From Parazoarcus communis (GTDB taxonomy: Bacteria; Pseudomonadota; Gammaproteobacteria; Burkholderiales; Rhodocyclaceae): a stretch of 64,000 bases of DNA. This document shows, one piece after another, positions 17,897 through 27,767 of the stretch. Position 1 is the first letter of the stretch, and every line of letters starts with the position of its first letter. Under the pieces are notes generated by a model. It ran no database searches and was not told the DNA's origin. It saw only the letters and a program-made list of their open reading frames with translations. The stretch covers positions 496,001 through 560,000 of the forward strand of contig NZ_CP022187.1 of the NCBI RefSeq assembly GCF_003111645.1, given 5' to 3'. Position numbers and translations under genes: made by a program.

Positions 17897-18052
17897 TGAA
17901 CGGTACAGTGACCAACTCCAAAGTCATTGAGTGGTCAATTTTGGAGGACCGTACCCCGTTTTGAACGGCCATTCAGGTGGGCGCGCGCCAGACTGACCCG
18001 CTTGGCACACCCGCCGGACGCGTAGCCTGCCGGAATTGTTGCCCGCTACCGT

Positions 18053-18069
18053 GCCTGCCAGCGGCAGGC
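18053..18069. other. Perfect hairpin upstream of protease gene
   Basis: GCCTGCC, AGC, GGCAGGC form a 7-base-pair GC-rich hairpin 44 bases before the protease start. No T-run follows. It may be a weak terminator for the ATPase message or a leader structure that separates the third gene. Confidence 0.35.
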
Positions 18070-18112
18070 CGACTGGTCTCGTGATCAGACCTATCTATGG
18101 GGACAAAGACCG

Positions 18113-19558
18113 ATGCTCTCAGTCCGTATCACCGAAGATAATCCTGCGCTCGCGACGCTGCAGCGGTCCTGGGCCACCGCCATATATTCTGACGAGGACG
18201 GCATAGGGCCCATGGGATCGTTGCACGAGGCCGGCGATGCGCTGGTCGCCCTCGCCCTGATCGAAGAAGACGGCCCCATCGTGCTGGGCAGTGGCGTCAT
18301 GATTGGTCCGGGACTGGCAGTGGCGGCCACGCACGTGCTGGAAGAGTTCACCGCTCGGAACGCCGACCCGGTGCTGCTAACATTCGTGCCAGATGGGGCA
18401 CGTGCCTGGCTTCCGCGCGAGCGGTCGACCGTGACGGGGCCCAGTGCCTTCGGAGCGGATCGCCGGATCGTCTCAGACATATCGCTGCTGGGCTGCACTC
18501 TGAACTCGGAGGCGCACGTGCACCATCCGCTGACGCTGGCGCCGCTGCGGGTCGCCCTGCCTCTGGTCGGTGAGCGCCTCTGGGCGTTCGGCTACCGCCA
18601 CGGCGCGCTGCAAGACGCCGAGGCGCTGATCACACCGCTTGTAACGTCCGGAGTGGTGACCAAGGCCTATCCGCACGGCCGCGGCGAACGCATGCCTTCC
18701 GCGTGCATTGAGGTCTCGATGGATACCAAAGGCGGCATGAGTGGTGGACCCGTGGTCAACGCCAACGGCGAGCTGGTGGGCATCGTGTCGTCGTCAATCG
18801 ACGGCGGGCCGTCCTACGTCACTCTGATCTGGGAGGCGCTTCGCCTAAAGGTCTCCAACAGGCTGTCGTCGCCTGCGTGGGGCGATATCGACCTGTTCGC
18901 GGCGCGGGCCCTAGGACTCGTGAAGCTCAAGGGCCGGGTCAGAAGGAGCAAGCGCGGCGACATTAGGATGGCGTTGTCCGAGCCCGAGGCCGAACTGATG
19001 GCAGTGTCGGTGGATCCCGCGCCAATGGTGTCGTCGCGGTCCACGCGCAGGCTGCTTGCCGATGCGCAGTTGGAGGAGTTCGAAGAACGGTGGCTTCCTG
19101 AGATAGAAACAGCAGCGGCCGACACCGCGCTGGCGCATCTGGAGAAGTTAGCGCTGCCGTCGGTGCACTGCTTCCTTGCGGCGTCTGCCGTGCCCGCAGC
19201 GTGCTTGGCACCAATCCGGGCGTTCGCCGTCGAGGACTTAGAGGGCTCAGAGGACCCCGACCTTCTGTCTGTGTGGGAGGATGAGGATGGTACCGTTGCC
19301 ATTGCCGTTGCCTTCGATCTGCTGTCGGTCGTATGGACGGTGCAAGTGCCCGCTGCGGACTATCTGGCGGTGGCAGGGGACTACGACGCTCATTTTATTA
19401 ACACTTCGGTCGATGGTCCGACGGCAAGCATGGAGCTAGTCCAGCGCTGCCACTTTGAGGCGGAGCTCACCCTCGATCAAGAGGCCGCGCAGTTTATGCA
19501 GGCATCGATCACGTTTTCCGGTGTCATACGGCCTAAGCGGCGTGCTCCTCCGAGTTAA
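18113..19558 (+). CDS. Trypsin-like serine protease with unknown C-terminal domain
   Basis: Residues about 40-240 form an S1-type protease fold with a complete triad: His74 in AATHV, Asp122 in SDISLLGC and Ser210 in GGMSGGPVV. No signal peptide is seen, so it should be cytosolic, unlike DegP. Residues ~250-481 are not recognised; they end in a beta-rich domain with WTVQVPAADYL. It follows the nuclease/ATPase pair on the same strand after 216 bases. Trypsin-like proteases occur as effectors or cleavage-activated partners in several bacterial immune systems. Function here is inferred from position and the intact triad, and independence from the pair is possible. Confidence 0.7.
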   Translation: MLSVRITEDNPALATLQRSWATAIYSDEDGIGPMGSLHEAGDALVALALIEEDGPIVLGSGVMIGPGLAVAATHVLEEFTARNADPVLLTFVPDGARAWLPRERSTVTGPSAFGADRRIVSDISLLGCTLNSEAHVHHPLTLAPLRVALPLVGERLWAFGYRHGALQDAEALITPLVTSGVVTKAYPHGRGERMPSACIEVSMDTKGGMSGGPVVNANGELVGIVSSSIDGGPSYVTLIWEALRLKVSNRLSSPAWGDIDLFAARALGLVKLKGRVRRSKRGDIRMALSEPEAELMAVSVDPAPMVSSRSTRRLLADAQLEEFEERWLPEIETAAADTALAHLEKLALPSVHCFLAASAVPAACLAPIRAFAVEDLEGSEDPDLLSVWEDEDGTVAIAVAFDLLSVVWTVQVPAADYLAVAGDYDAHFINTSVDGPTASMELVQRCHFEAELTLDQEAAQFMQASITFSGVIRPKRRAPPS

Positions 19559-19724
19559 TGCCGACATCGGGTCGGGAGTAATCATTCCATATGGTGGGAA
19601 GCTGCCGTCGAGAGCGAGTCGTGGCCGAGCGGCAAGTAACCGAAGCATAGCTGCTCGACAAGCGCAACGCGTCCAGTGTCGGCTCAGGCCGATCAGCTGT
19701 CGTCGATGACTCCCCGTAGCCCAC
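19559..19724. other. Intergenic region, right edge of island
   Basis: No gene is supported between the convergent protease and LysR genes. Composition is mixed, and no T-rich terminator or target duplication could be identified by eye. Confidence 0.35.
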
Positions 19725-20636
19725 TCAACTCCCACATGTCTGAATCAAAAACTGCCTGAACGCATCCGCTGGACGAGCTAGTTCGGCGCCTCGTTTCCAG
19801 ATCAGTCCCACCTCCATGTCGGGTACAACGTCGAGGATGGGGCGGGATTCGATTTTCTTTCCTTCGAGGGACCACGGGCGATACATCATGTCCGACAGTA
19901 TGGTGACGCCGAAGCCGTGGGCGATCAGGCCGCGCAGGGCTTCTACTGCGCCGGTGCGGAAGGCGATGTCGGGAGCGATACCTCGGGCTTGCCAGTAGCG
20001 CTGCGTGGAGCGTTCGCCTTCGTCTACGGTGATCTGAATGTAGGGGTAGGCGGCGATGTCTTCCAGTGCGGCATTGTCCTTTTGCAGCAAGGGGTGGTCG
20101 GCTGAGGTCCATAGCTGACGCCGCGATCGCAACAAGACGTGGTGGCCAAAGCGTTCGCGTTCGGTGACGTTGGAGAGGATGACGACGCCGAGTTCAATCT
20201 CTTCGCTCTCTACAGCTTTCTCGATCTCGGCGCGGTTCATGTCGCGCAGGTCCAGTCCAAGGTCGGGATAGTTGGCGCGGAAACGAGCGAGCAGGGGAGG
20301 AAGAAAGTAGCCGAGCACGGTGTAGGAGGCGCCGATTCGGATCGCGCCCTTGAGGTGGTGGGCCTGGAAACGAGGTTCGCGCAGCGCATCTTCAAGCGAA
20401 TCAAGAATGTGACGGGTGCGTTGATAGAAGCCGTGACCTTCGGCGGTGAGGCTGACTCCGTGCGGTTTTCGGTCGAAAAGGCGCACACCAAGCGAGGCTT
20501 CCAGCAACAGCACCGCGTTGGTGATGGCCGATTGGGAGACATGGGCTCGAGTGGCGGCCATTGAGAACTGTCCCGTTTCGGCTGCGGCGACGAAGTAGCG
20601 CAGTTGGCGCAGGGTGACACTGTTATCTGCTGACAT
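19725..20636 (-). CDS. LysR-family transcriptional regulator
   Basis: The 303-residue protein has the N-terminal LysR winged helix-turn-helix (LRQLRYFVAAAETGQFSMAA, SQSAITNAVLLLE, LGVRLFDR) and a C-terminal two-lobed periplasmic-binding-like effector domain. It is divergent from the 2-oxoacid oxidoreductase gene at 20732, with 95 bases between them containing a T-N11-A inverted repeat. That arrangement is the classic one for a LysR activator of the divergent gene. Its inducer is likely a substrate or product of that enzyme set, which is an inference. Confidence 0.93.
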   Translation of the reverse strand: MSADNSVTLRQLRYFVAAAETGQFSMAATRAHVSQSAITNAVLLLEASLGVRLFDRKPHGVSLTAEGHGFYQRTRHILDSLEDALREPRFQAHHLKGAIRIGASYTVLGYFLPPLLARFRANYPDLGLDLRDMNRAEIEKAVESEEIELGVVILSNVTERERFGHHVLLRSRRQLWTSADHPLLQKDNAALEDIAAYPYIQITVDEGERSTQRYWQARGIAPDIAFRTGAVEALRGLIAHGFGVTILSDMMYRPWSLEGKKIESRPILDVVPDMEVGLIWKRGAELARPADAFRQFLIQTCGS

Positions 20637-20683
20637 CTGTTTTCCTGATACCAGAACTCATTATTCGTGACTTTACGATAGAT

Positions 20684-20706
20684 GAACATGTTTCTACTAT
20701 ATGTTC
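20684..20706. promoter_or_regulatory. LysR-type operator between lysR gene and IOR operon
   Basis: GAACAT (20684-20689), 11 bases, ATGTTC (20701-20706) form a perfect 6-base-pair inverted repeat containing the LysR T-N11-A core. It lies in the divergent promoter region. The arms AACAT/ATGTT are also close to the AACAG/CTGTT arms found at other operons, so assignment to LysR is by position. Confidence 0.55.
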
Positions 20707-20731
20707 AAATAATGAAGAACTGGAGACACGG

Positions 20732-23700
20732 ATGAACTCACCACTTTCTGCAGAGGCTGCAGGGGCCATGGCGTCGGTCAGTCTTGACGACAAGTACACC
20801 AAGGCAGTTGGACGGGTGTATATCAGCGGCACCCAGGCTCTCGCGCGACTGCCGATGCTGCAGAAAGAGCGTGACCGGCTTGCCGGGCTGAACACTGCTG
20901 GGTATATCTCGGGCTACCGTGGGTCTCCGCTCGGTGGGCTTGACCTGGCCTTGTGGAAGGCCAAGAAACATCTTGCCAGCCACGATGTGGTCTTTCAGCC
21001 GGGTCTCAACGAGGATCTTGCCGCAACCGCAGTGTGGGGTACGCAGCAGGTCAATCTTTATGCCAATGCTCAGCGCGACGGTGTGTTCGGCATGTGGTAC
21101 GGAAAGGGGCCGGGTGTTGATCGTTCGGCCGATGTGCTCAAGCACGCCAACGCCGCTGGAACTTCGCCACATGGTGGAGTGCTGATGCTGGCGGGCGACG
21201 ATCACGCGGCCAAGTCGTCATCGGTCGCACACCAGTCGGAACACCTTCTCATTGCCTGCGGTATCCCGGTGCTGTACCCGGCCAATGTTCAGGAATACCT
21301 CGACTTCGGTTTGCACGCCTGGGCGATGAGCCGTTATTCGGGCCTATGGGTGTCGATGAAGTGCGTGACCGACGTGGTTGAGTCCTCGGCCTCGGTCGAT
21401 ATCGACCCGGAACGCTTGAAGATAGTGATCCCCGAGCATTTCGAGATGCCCGAGGGGGGACTGAACATCCGCTGGCCCGATACCCCGCTAGCGCAGGAAG
21501 CGCGCATGCTCGATTACAAGTGGTACGCCGCGCTCGAGTACATCCGTGCCAACAAACTCAACAAGGTTGTGATCGATTCGCCTAATGCGCGCCTTGGCAT
21601 CATGGCCGCGGGCAAGGCTTATCTCGATGTGCGTCAGGCGCTGACCGATCTTGGTCTAGATGAGGAAGCCTGTCAGCGCATCGGCATCCGACTTTTCAAG
21701 GTGGGTTGCGTCTGGCCGCTCGACGCGCAGGATGCACGCGAGTTTGCGACCGGACTCGAAGAAATTCTGGTGGTCGAGGAAAAGCGCCAGATTCTCGAAT
21801 ACGCGCTGAAGGAAGAACTGTACAACTGGCGTGAGGATGTCCGTCCCCGTATCTACGGGAAGTTTGATGAGCGCAACAATGCAGGTGGCGAATGGTCAGT
21901 GCCGCGTGGGCAATGGCTGCTACCGGCGCGTTACGAACTGTCGCCTGCGATCATCGCCAAGGCAATTGCGCTGCGGCTTGATCGGGTTGGTCTGCCTGAC
22001 GATGTGCATGCCCGCTTGATGGCGCGGATCGAGGTGATCGAGGCCAAAGAGCGCGAGGCCGCACGCCCGCGCATTACCGTCGAGCGCAAACCATGGTTCT
22101 GCTCAGGGTGCCCGCACAACACTTCCACCCGCGTCCCCGAAGGCTCGCGAGCGCTCGCCGGAATCGGTTGTCACTACATGGCGATGTGGATGGATCGCAG
22201 CACGGAGACCTTCACCCAGATGGGGGGGGAGGGTGTGAGCTGGCTGGGGCAGATGCATTTTTCCGGCGACAAGCATGTATTCGTAAACTTGGGAGACGGT
22301 ACCTACTTTCACTCCGGGATGCTCGCGATCCGCGCCGCCATCGCAGCAGGCGCAAACATCACGTACAAAATTCTGTTTAACGATGCAGTGGCCATGACAG
22401 GTGGTCAGCCGGTTGATGGAACGCTTACCGTGCCCCAGATTGCCTGTCAGGTAGCTGCGGAAGGTGCCGGCCGGATTCTGATCGTTACTGACGAGCCGGA
22501 GAAGTATTCGGAGCGCAAAGGCTTGCCTGAGCACGTGACTGTGCACCATCGAGACGAATTAGATGCGCTGCAGAAGCAGTTGCGCGAGTTGCAGGGTGTG
22601 TCGATCCTGATCTACGACCAGACTTGTGCCACCGAAAAGCGCCGCCGCCGTAAGCGTGGTGAGTATCCCGACCCGGCACGTCGCCCCTTTATCAATCCAG
22701 CCGTATGCGAAGGCTGCGGCGACTGCTCAGTGGCGTCCAACTGCCTGTCGGTGGAGCCGGTGGAAACGCCACTCGGCACCAAGCGCAAGATCAACCAGAG
22801 TTCGTGCAATAAGGATTTTTCGTGCCTTAAGGGTTTCTGCCCGAGCTTCGTCACGGCCGAGGGCGCCCAGTTGCGCAAGCCGCCTGCGGTTGAAGCGAGC
22901 CGCACTGGGCAGTCGATAATGGTTCCCGAGCCAGTTCTTCCGTTGCTCGACAAGCCTTGCGGAATCGTCGTGACCGGAGTTGGTGGGACGGGCGTCGTCA
23001 CCATCGGTGCACTCATCGGCATGGCCTCGCACCTCGAAAACAAGGGTGTCACCGTACTCGATATGACTGGTCTGGCACAGAAGGGCGGGGCGGTGATGAG
23101 CCACGTTCAGGTGGCGGCGACACCGGAAGAGATTCATGCCACCCGGATCGCGACCGGCGAAGCGAACGTGCTGATCGGCTGCGACGAGATCGTATCGGCC
23201 TCGGGCGAGGTCTTGTCGAAGGTGCGACAAGGATTGACCCGCGCGGTGGTCAACAGTGCAAGGACACCTGCTGCGGAGTTTCTCTCCAATCCGGACTGGA
23301 AGTTTCCCGGGGTGGCTGCAGAGAATGACATCCGTGCTGGCGTTGGCGAGGACTGCGAATTCATCGATGCGAATGCACTCGCGCTCCAATTGCTCGGCGA
23401 TACGCTTTACGCCAATCCTTTGTTGCTTGGTTATGCATGGCAGAAGGGATGGTTGCCGCTGGGCAAGGACGCGCTGTTGCGCGCAATCGAACTCAACGCG
23501 GTTGCCGTAGAGAAGAACAAGCAGGCATTCGAGTGGGGGCGGCTTGCTGCGCATGATCGCTCTGCACTGCCTGCTGCACCGGCCGCCCGCACCACCGAAG
23601 CGGTGGTCATGGAAATGCCGGTATCGCTCGATCGTGTCATCGCGCGCCGGATCGAGTTGCTGACTGCCTATCAGAATGAAAGGTATGCACGGCGCTACAG

Positions 23701-24325
23701 CGATGCAGTTGCAAGCGTGCGCGAAGCAGAGCAGCGCGTGGTCGGGACTGGCAAGCTGCAATTGACCGATGCGGTCGCTCGCAACCTGGCCAAGCTGATG
23801 GCATACAAGGATGAATACGAGGTTGCACGTCTGCATGCTGACCCGGCTTTCCTCGACCAGTTGCGCCAGCAGTTCGAAGGTGAGCCCGGCCGCGACTATC
23901 AGCTCAATTTCTATCTGGCACCGCCCCTTAGTGCGAAGCGTGATGCCGACGGGCATCTGCTGAAGCGTCGCTATGGCAGCTGGATGATGGGCGCCTTCAA
24001 ACTGCTTGCGCGCTTCAAAGGCTTGCGTGGCAAAGCGCTGGACCCGTTCGGGCGAACAGAGGAGCGTCGTCAGGAGCGTCGACTGGTGGCGGACTACCTG
24101 GCCTTGATTGAAGAATTCTCCACCTCACTCACTGCAGAAAATCTTTCCTTTGCGATCGATCTAGCACGCGTGCCCGAGATGATCAGGGGCTATGGCCATG
24201 TCAAAGAGCGAAACATGCATGAGGCGCATGTTCGGCAAACGGCGCTGCTGGTCAACTACCGCAAACACTCCCCAGGTGGCGCGGCGCCATCAGGACGGGG
24301 GGTACGGGAGGCACTGCGGGCCTGA
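20732..24325 (+). CDS. Fused indolepyruvate/2-oxoacid ferredoxin oxidoreductase
   Basis: This 1197-residue protein combines in one chain the parts of archaeal IorA/IorB. It has an N-terminal pyruvate-binding domain (SGYRGSPLGGLD) and a thiamine diphosphate domain (FCSGCPHNTST near 456, GDGTYFHSG near 521). A ferredoxin-like cysteine cluster (CEGCGDCSVASNC near 659) and a gamma domain (TGVGGTGVVTIGALIG near 748) follow, with a C-terminal extension. It oxidatively decarboxylates aryl or branched 2-oxoacids to acyl-CoA using ferredoxin or another acceptor. The next genes are a CoA-transferase and EtfBA, so the acyl-CoA and reducing equivalents could be handled within the operon. The exact 2-oxoacid is unknown; a product of ring cleavage or of aromatic amino acids is possible. 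Confidence 0.92.
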   Translation: MNSPLSAEAAGAMASVSLDDKYTKAVGRVYISGTQALARLPMLQKERDRLAGLNTAGYISGYRGSPLGGLDLALWKAKKHLASHDVVFQPGLNEDLAATAVWGTQQVNLYANAQRDGVFGMWYGKGPGVDRSADVLKHANAAGTSPHGGVLMLAGDDHAAKSSSVAHQSEHLLIACGIPVLYPANVQEYLDFGLHAWAMSRYSGLWVSMKCVTDVVESSASVDIDPERLKIVIPEHFEMPEGGLNIRWPDTPLAQEARMLDYKWYAALEYIRANKLNKVVIDSPNARLGIMAAGKAYLDVRQALTDLGLDEEACQRIGIRLFKVGCVWPLDAQDAREFATGLEEILVVEEKRQILEYALKEELYNWREDVRPRIYGKFDERNNAGGEWSVPRGQWLLPARYELSPAIIAKAIALRLDRVGLPDDVHARLMARIEVIEAKEREAARPRITVERKPWFCSGCPHNTSTRVPEGSRALAGIGCHYMAMWMDRSTETFTQMGGEGVSWLGQMHFSGDKHVFVNLGDGTYFHSGMLAIRAAIAAGANITYKILFNDAVAMTGGQPVDGTLTVPQIACQVAAEGAGRILIVTDEPEKYSERKGLPEHVTVHHRDELDALQKQLRELQGVSILIYDQTCATEKRRRRKRGEYPDPARRPFINPAVCEGCGDCSVASNCLSVEPVETPLGTKRKINQSSCNKDFSCLKGFCPSFVTAEGAQLRKPPAVEASRTGQSIMVPEPVLPLLDKPCGIVVTGVGGTGVVTIGALIGMASHLENKGVTVLDMTGLAQKGGAVMSHVQVAATPEEIHATRIATGEANVLIGCDEIVSASGEVLSKVRQGLTRAVVNSARTPAAEFLSNPDWKFPGVAAENDIRAGVGEDCEFIDANALALQLLGDTLYANPLLLGYAWQKGWLPLGKDALLRAIELNAVAVEKNKQAFEWGRLAAHDRSALPAAPAARTTEAVVMEMPVSLDRVIARRIELLTAYQNERYARRYSDAVASVREAEQRVVGTGKLQLTDAVARNLAKLMAYKDEYEVARLHADPAFLDQLRQQFEGEPGRDYQLNFYLAPPLSAKRDADGHLLKRRYGSWMMGAFKLLARFKGLRGKALDPFGRTEERRQERRLVADYLALIEEFSTSLTAENLSFAIDLARVPEMIRGYGHVKERNMHEAHVRQTALLVNYRKHSPGGAAPSGRGVREALRA

Positions 24326-24385
24326 CTGTTTGAGCGGGGTCCCCTTACGTTGTTTCCCCTTTCGATTTCACCGACTGAGAGAACC

Positions 24386-25735
24386 ATGAACAAAGTTTTT
24401 GCATCTGCGTCAGGCGCGCTCGCGGGCCTGCTTCATGACGAAATGACGGTTGCAGCAGGCGGGTTTGGGCTGTGTGGCATCCCTGAGAATCTTATCGTTG
24501 CCTTGCGCGACAGTGGCGTAAAAGAGCTGACTATCGTCGGTAACAATGCCGGTGTGGATGACTTTGGGATGGGTTTGTTGCTTCAGAACCGGCAGGTCAA
24601 GAAGGTGATTGCCTCCTATGTTGGCGAGAACAAGGAGTTTGAACGTCAGGTTCTCTCTGGAGAGCTTGAGCTGCAGCTCACGCCTCAGGGCACTTTGGCC
24701 GAAAAGTTCAGGGCGGGCGGGGCCGGCATTCCCGGTTTCTACACGCGGACTGGTTACGGCACGCTGCTGGCCGAAGGGAAAGATCTGCGATCTTTTGGTG
24801 GCAAGGAGTACGTCCTAGAGGAAGCCATCTCAGCGGACGTTGCCATCGTCAAAGCGTGGAAGGGCGACAAGGCGGGCAACCTCGTCTACAGGAAGACCGC
24901 ACGCAACTTCAACCCGATGATTGCCACCTGCGGCAGAGTGACCGTGGCTGAGGTCGAAGAACTGGTCGAAGTCGGCGAGCTTGATCCGGACGATATCGAA
25001 ACGCCTGGCATCTACGTCGACCGGATCGTCCTTGGCCCCAGCTACGTGAAACGCATTGAGTTCCGGACCGTTCAGGGTGCAGCAGCGTCCAGGAAGGAAT
25101 CGGCTATCAGGCTGATGATGGCGCAGCGGGCTGCCAAGGAGCTGCGCGACGGTTACTACGTGAACCTTGGAATCGGAATTCCGACCCTGGTGGCGAACTT
25201 CATTCCGCCCGGAATCAACGTCACCCTGCAGTCCGAGAACGGCCTGCTGGGTATTGGTCCTTTCCCGTCTGCTGAGGCGGTAGATCCCGACCTGATCAAC
25301 GCCGGTAAGCAGACCATCACCGCGATCCCGGGAGGCAGCTTTTTTTCCAGTGCTGATTCTTTTGCGATGATTCGCGGCGGTCATGTGGATCTGTCAATCC
25401 TTGGCGCACTCGAAGTCACGGACCAAGGTGATATCGCAAATTGGATGGTCCCCGGCAAGATGGTGAAGGGGCCCGGCGGTGCGATGGATCTGGTGTCTGG
25501 CGTGCGGCGCGTAATCGTGCTGATGGAGCACTGCTCCAAGGACGGCATGCCCAAGATTGTTCCGCACTGCACCTTGCCGATTACGGGCAAGGCCTGCGTC
25601 AACATGATCATCACCGATCTGTGCGTCTTCGACGTCATTCCCGGTCAGGGGCTTGTGCTGAAGGATCTCCATGAAGGCGTCAGCCTCGAGGAAGTTCGAG
25701 CCAAGACAGGTGTGCCGTTTGAGGTGCTGGCCTGA
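24386..25735 (+). CDS. 3-oxoacid CoA-transferase, fused A and B subunits
   Basis: I start at ATG 24386; a TTG further upstream is open but lacks a better ribosome site. The 449-residue chain has the subunit A glycine motif [13 protein letters not shown] at about 25, and subunit B from about residue 245 with [17 protein letters not shown]. The SENGLLG motif supplies the catalytic glutamate that carries CoA. It would transfer CoA from succinyl-CoA or another donor to a 3-oxoacid. Its place between the oxidoreductase and EtfBA suggests activation of an intermediate of the same route. Confidence 0.92.
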   Translation: MNKVFASASGALAGLLHDEMTVAAGGFGLCGIPENLIVALRDSGVKELTIVGNNAGVDDFGMGLLLQNRQVKKVIASYVGENKEFERQVLSGELELQLTPQGTLAEKFRAGGAGIPGFYTRTGYGTLLAEGKDLRSFGGKEYVLEEAISADVAIVKAWKGDKAGNLVYRKTARNFNPMIATCGRVTVAEVEELVEVGELDPDDIETPGIYVDRIVLGPSYVKRIEFRTVQGAAASRKESAIRLMMAQRAAKELRDGYYVNLGIGIPTLVANFIPPGINVTLQSENGLLGIGPFPSAEAVDPDLINAGKQTITAIPGGSFFSSADSFAMIRGGHVDLSILGALEVTDQGDIANWMVPGKMVKGPGGAMDLVSGVRRVIVLMEHCSKDGMPKIVPHCTLPITGKACVNMIITDLCVFDVIPGQGLVLKDLHEGVSLEEVRAKTGVPFEVLA

Positions 25736-25781
25736 GCGTTCGTCATGGCCGGTTGAATATGAAAATTGCTTGGAGCAAACA

Positions 25782-26531
25782 ATGAAGATCCTCGTACCCG
25801 TCAAGCGCGTGGTCGATTACAACGTCAAGGTGCGCGTCAAGGGTGACGGCAGCGGCGTCGAGCTTGCCAACGTAAAGATGAGCATGAACCCCTTCGACGA
25901 GATCGCGGTGGAAGAGGCCGTGCGGCTCAAGGAGGCTGGTATTGCGACCGAGGTCATCGCAGTGTCCTGCGGCGTTGCCCAGTGTCAGGAAACCCTGCGC
26001 AACGCCATGGCCATTGGCGCGGACCGCAGCATCCTGGTTGAAACAGAAATCGAGTTGCAGCCGCTTGCTGTGGCAAAACTGCTGAGGGCGCTGTGTGACA
26101 AGGAAGCGCCGCACCTGGTCATCCTGGGTAAGCAGGCGATCGACGATGATGCGAACCAGACCGGGCAAATGCTTGCTGCGCTTGCAGGCTGGCCACAGGC
26201 GACTTTCGCCTCCAAGGTGGTGTTTAGCGGCGAAAAGGTCACGGTAACCCGCGAAATCGACGGCGGTCTCGAGACGCTGGAGATGCCGCTGCCAGCTGTC
26301 ATAACCACGGATCTGAGACTGAATGAACCTCGCTATGCGACCTTGCCCAACATCATGAAGGCGAAGAAGAAGCCCTTAGAAACAATCGTGCCAGCGGACC
26401 TCGGTGTCGATGTGACGCCACGCCTGAAGACGCTTCGAGTGGGAGAGCCACCCAAGCGTAGCGCCGGTGTGATGGTGCCAGATGTGGCTACGCTGGTCGA
26501 AAAACTAAAGAACGAAGCAAAGGTGATCTGA
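25782..26531 (+). CDS. etfB: Electron transfer flavoprotein, beta subunit
   Basis: ATG 25782 starts the canonical [20 protein letters not shown] sequence; upstream in-frame codons belong to the overlap with the CoA-transferase. At 249 residues it has the beta-subunit signature [22 protein letters not shown] and the AMP-binding segment [18 protein letters not shown]. With EtfA it forms the dimer that takes electrons from acyl-CoA dehydrogenases to the quinone pool through ETF:quinone oxidoreductase. The three acyl-CoA dehydrogenases at 8.6-12.8 kb are likely clients. The etfA start overlaps its stop. Confidence 0.97.
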   Translation: MKILVPVKRVVDYNVKVRVKGDGSGVELANVKMSMNPFDEIAVEEAVRLKEAGIATEVIAVSCGVAQCQETLRNAMAIGADRSILVETEIELQPLAVAKLLRALCDKEAPHLVILGKQAIDDDANQTGQMLAALAGWPQATFASKVVFSGEKVTVTREIDGGLETLEMPLPAVITTDLRLNEPRYATLPNIMKAKKKPLETIVPADLGVDVTPRLKTLRVGEPPKRSAGVMVPDVATLVEKLKNEAKVI

Positions 26532-27460
26532 TGACAATTCTTGTTATTGCCGAACACGACAACCACACGCTGAAGGGCGCCACACTTAACACAGTTGGGG
26601 CCGCGGCGAAGATTGGTGGCGAAGTACATGTGCTCGTTGCCGGTAGCGGCTGCGCCGGCGTTGTGTCTCAGGCGGCGGCAATTGCAGGCGTTGCGAAAGT
26701 GCTGCATGCAGAGGCTCTGCATTACGAAGCGCAGACTGCCGAGAACATCGCTGACTTGGTCGTGGCGATCGCAGAGGGGTACAGCCATATTCTTGCGGCC
26801 GCGACGCCAGCAGGCAAAAACCTTTGCCCTAGGGTCTCTGCAATGCTGGATGTTGCGCAGATCTCCGAAATCAGTGCAGTCGATTCGGCTGACACCTTTC
26901 AGCGTCCGATTTACGCAGGAAATGCGATTGCAACTGTGCAGAGTTGCGATTCGGTCAAAGTGATCACGGTACGCACGACCATGTTCGAGCCTGCAGGATT
27001 AGGCGGGAGTGCCGTCGTTGAAGCGGTGGCCGAACGCGACGACCTGGGGATGACACGCCTGGTTGTTCGTGAGCTGACTAAGAGCGAGCGTCCGGAGCTT
27101 GGCGCGGCGAGCATTATCGTTTCGGGTGGGCGAGGGCTTGGAAGCGGTGAGAGTTACCGTGAGATGCTTGAGCCGCTCGCAGACAAGCTTGGTGCAGCAC
27201 TCGGCGCCAGTCGTGCAGCCGTTGATGCTGGCTTTGTGCCTAACGATTATCAGGTTGGTCAGACCGGCAAGGTTGTTGCGCCTCAGGTGTATTTCGCAAT
27301 TGGTATTTCCGGCGCGATTCAGCACCTTGCCGGCATGAAGGACAGCAAGGTGATCGTGGCGATCAACAAGGATCCCGAGGCTCCTATCTTCCAGGTCGCT
27401 GACTATGGTCTGGTCGGTGATCTCTTCGCTGTCGTACCTGAACTGCTCAGGGCGCTCTGA
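26531..27460 (+). CDS. etfA: Electron transfer flavoprotein, alpha subunit
   Basis: This 309-residue partner of EtfB has the C-terminal FAD domain with SGGRGLGSGESY, GASRAAVDAGFVPNDYQVGQTGKVVAPQ split over two loops, and AIGISGAIQHLAGMKDSKVIVAINKDPEAPIF in its usual place. ATG overlaps the etfB stop by one base (TGATG). It is the last gene before a strong terminator. Confidence 0.97.
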   Translation: MTILVIAEHDNHTLKGATLNTVGAAAKIGGEVHVLVAGSGCAGVVSQAAAIAGVAKVLHAEALHYEAQTAENIADLVVAIAEGYSHILAAATPAGKNLCPRVSAMLDVAQISEISAVDSADTFQRPIYAGNAIATVQSCDSVKVITVRTTMFEPAGLGGSAVVEAVAERDDLGMTRLVVRELTKSERPELGAASIIVSGGRGLGSGESYREMLEPLADKLGAALGASRAAVDAGFVPNDYQVGQTGKVVAPQVYFAIGISGAIQHLAGMKDSKVIVAINKDPEAPIFQVADYGLVGDLFAVVPELLRAL

Positions 27461-27523
27461 AATCGGATTCTTCGGTGGGGCAGCGATCCCTCTCCCGCGA
27501 ATTGCCCACCGAAGATAGCTTGA

Positions 27524-27554
27524 CCCATCGGCCTGCGGCCGGTGGGTTTTTTTT
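27524..27554 (+). terminator. Rho-independent terminator after etfA
   Basis: CCCATCGGCC and GGCCGGTGGG form a 10-base-pair stem (one G-T pair) with a TGC loop, followed directly by eight T residues. It ends the IOR-CoA-transferase-etfBA operon. Confidence 0.92.
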
Positions 27555-27767
27555 GCTGAACATGATTGGTCACCGCATCCTCAGCGTGGAATGTATGCGT
27601 CGATGATCACGTCAATTTGCATAAAAATAGACGCAATACAGAAAAGTGTGCAAAAAAACTTGTATTCTGCTATTTGCTGAACTAATCTGACACAGGAATC
27701 AGTATTCCACATAAAGAATCTGCCGCTCGCTAGAAGTGGTGATCGATCGGTGACAGGAGGAGGCGTG
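27555..27767. promoter_or_regulatory. AT-rich upstream region, possible promoter
   Basis: The stretch between the terminator and the small gene at 27768 is markedly AT-rich around 27600-27690. AATACA and TGTATT lie 20 bases apart in inverted orientation near 27640-27670. No known operator could be named. Confidence 0.3.

Noticed and set aside
27634-27655. AGTGTG tract upstream of the small gene at 27768
   Set aside because: The left half does not match the motif at nine- or eleven-base spacing.
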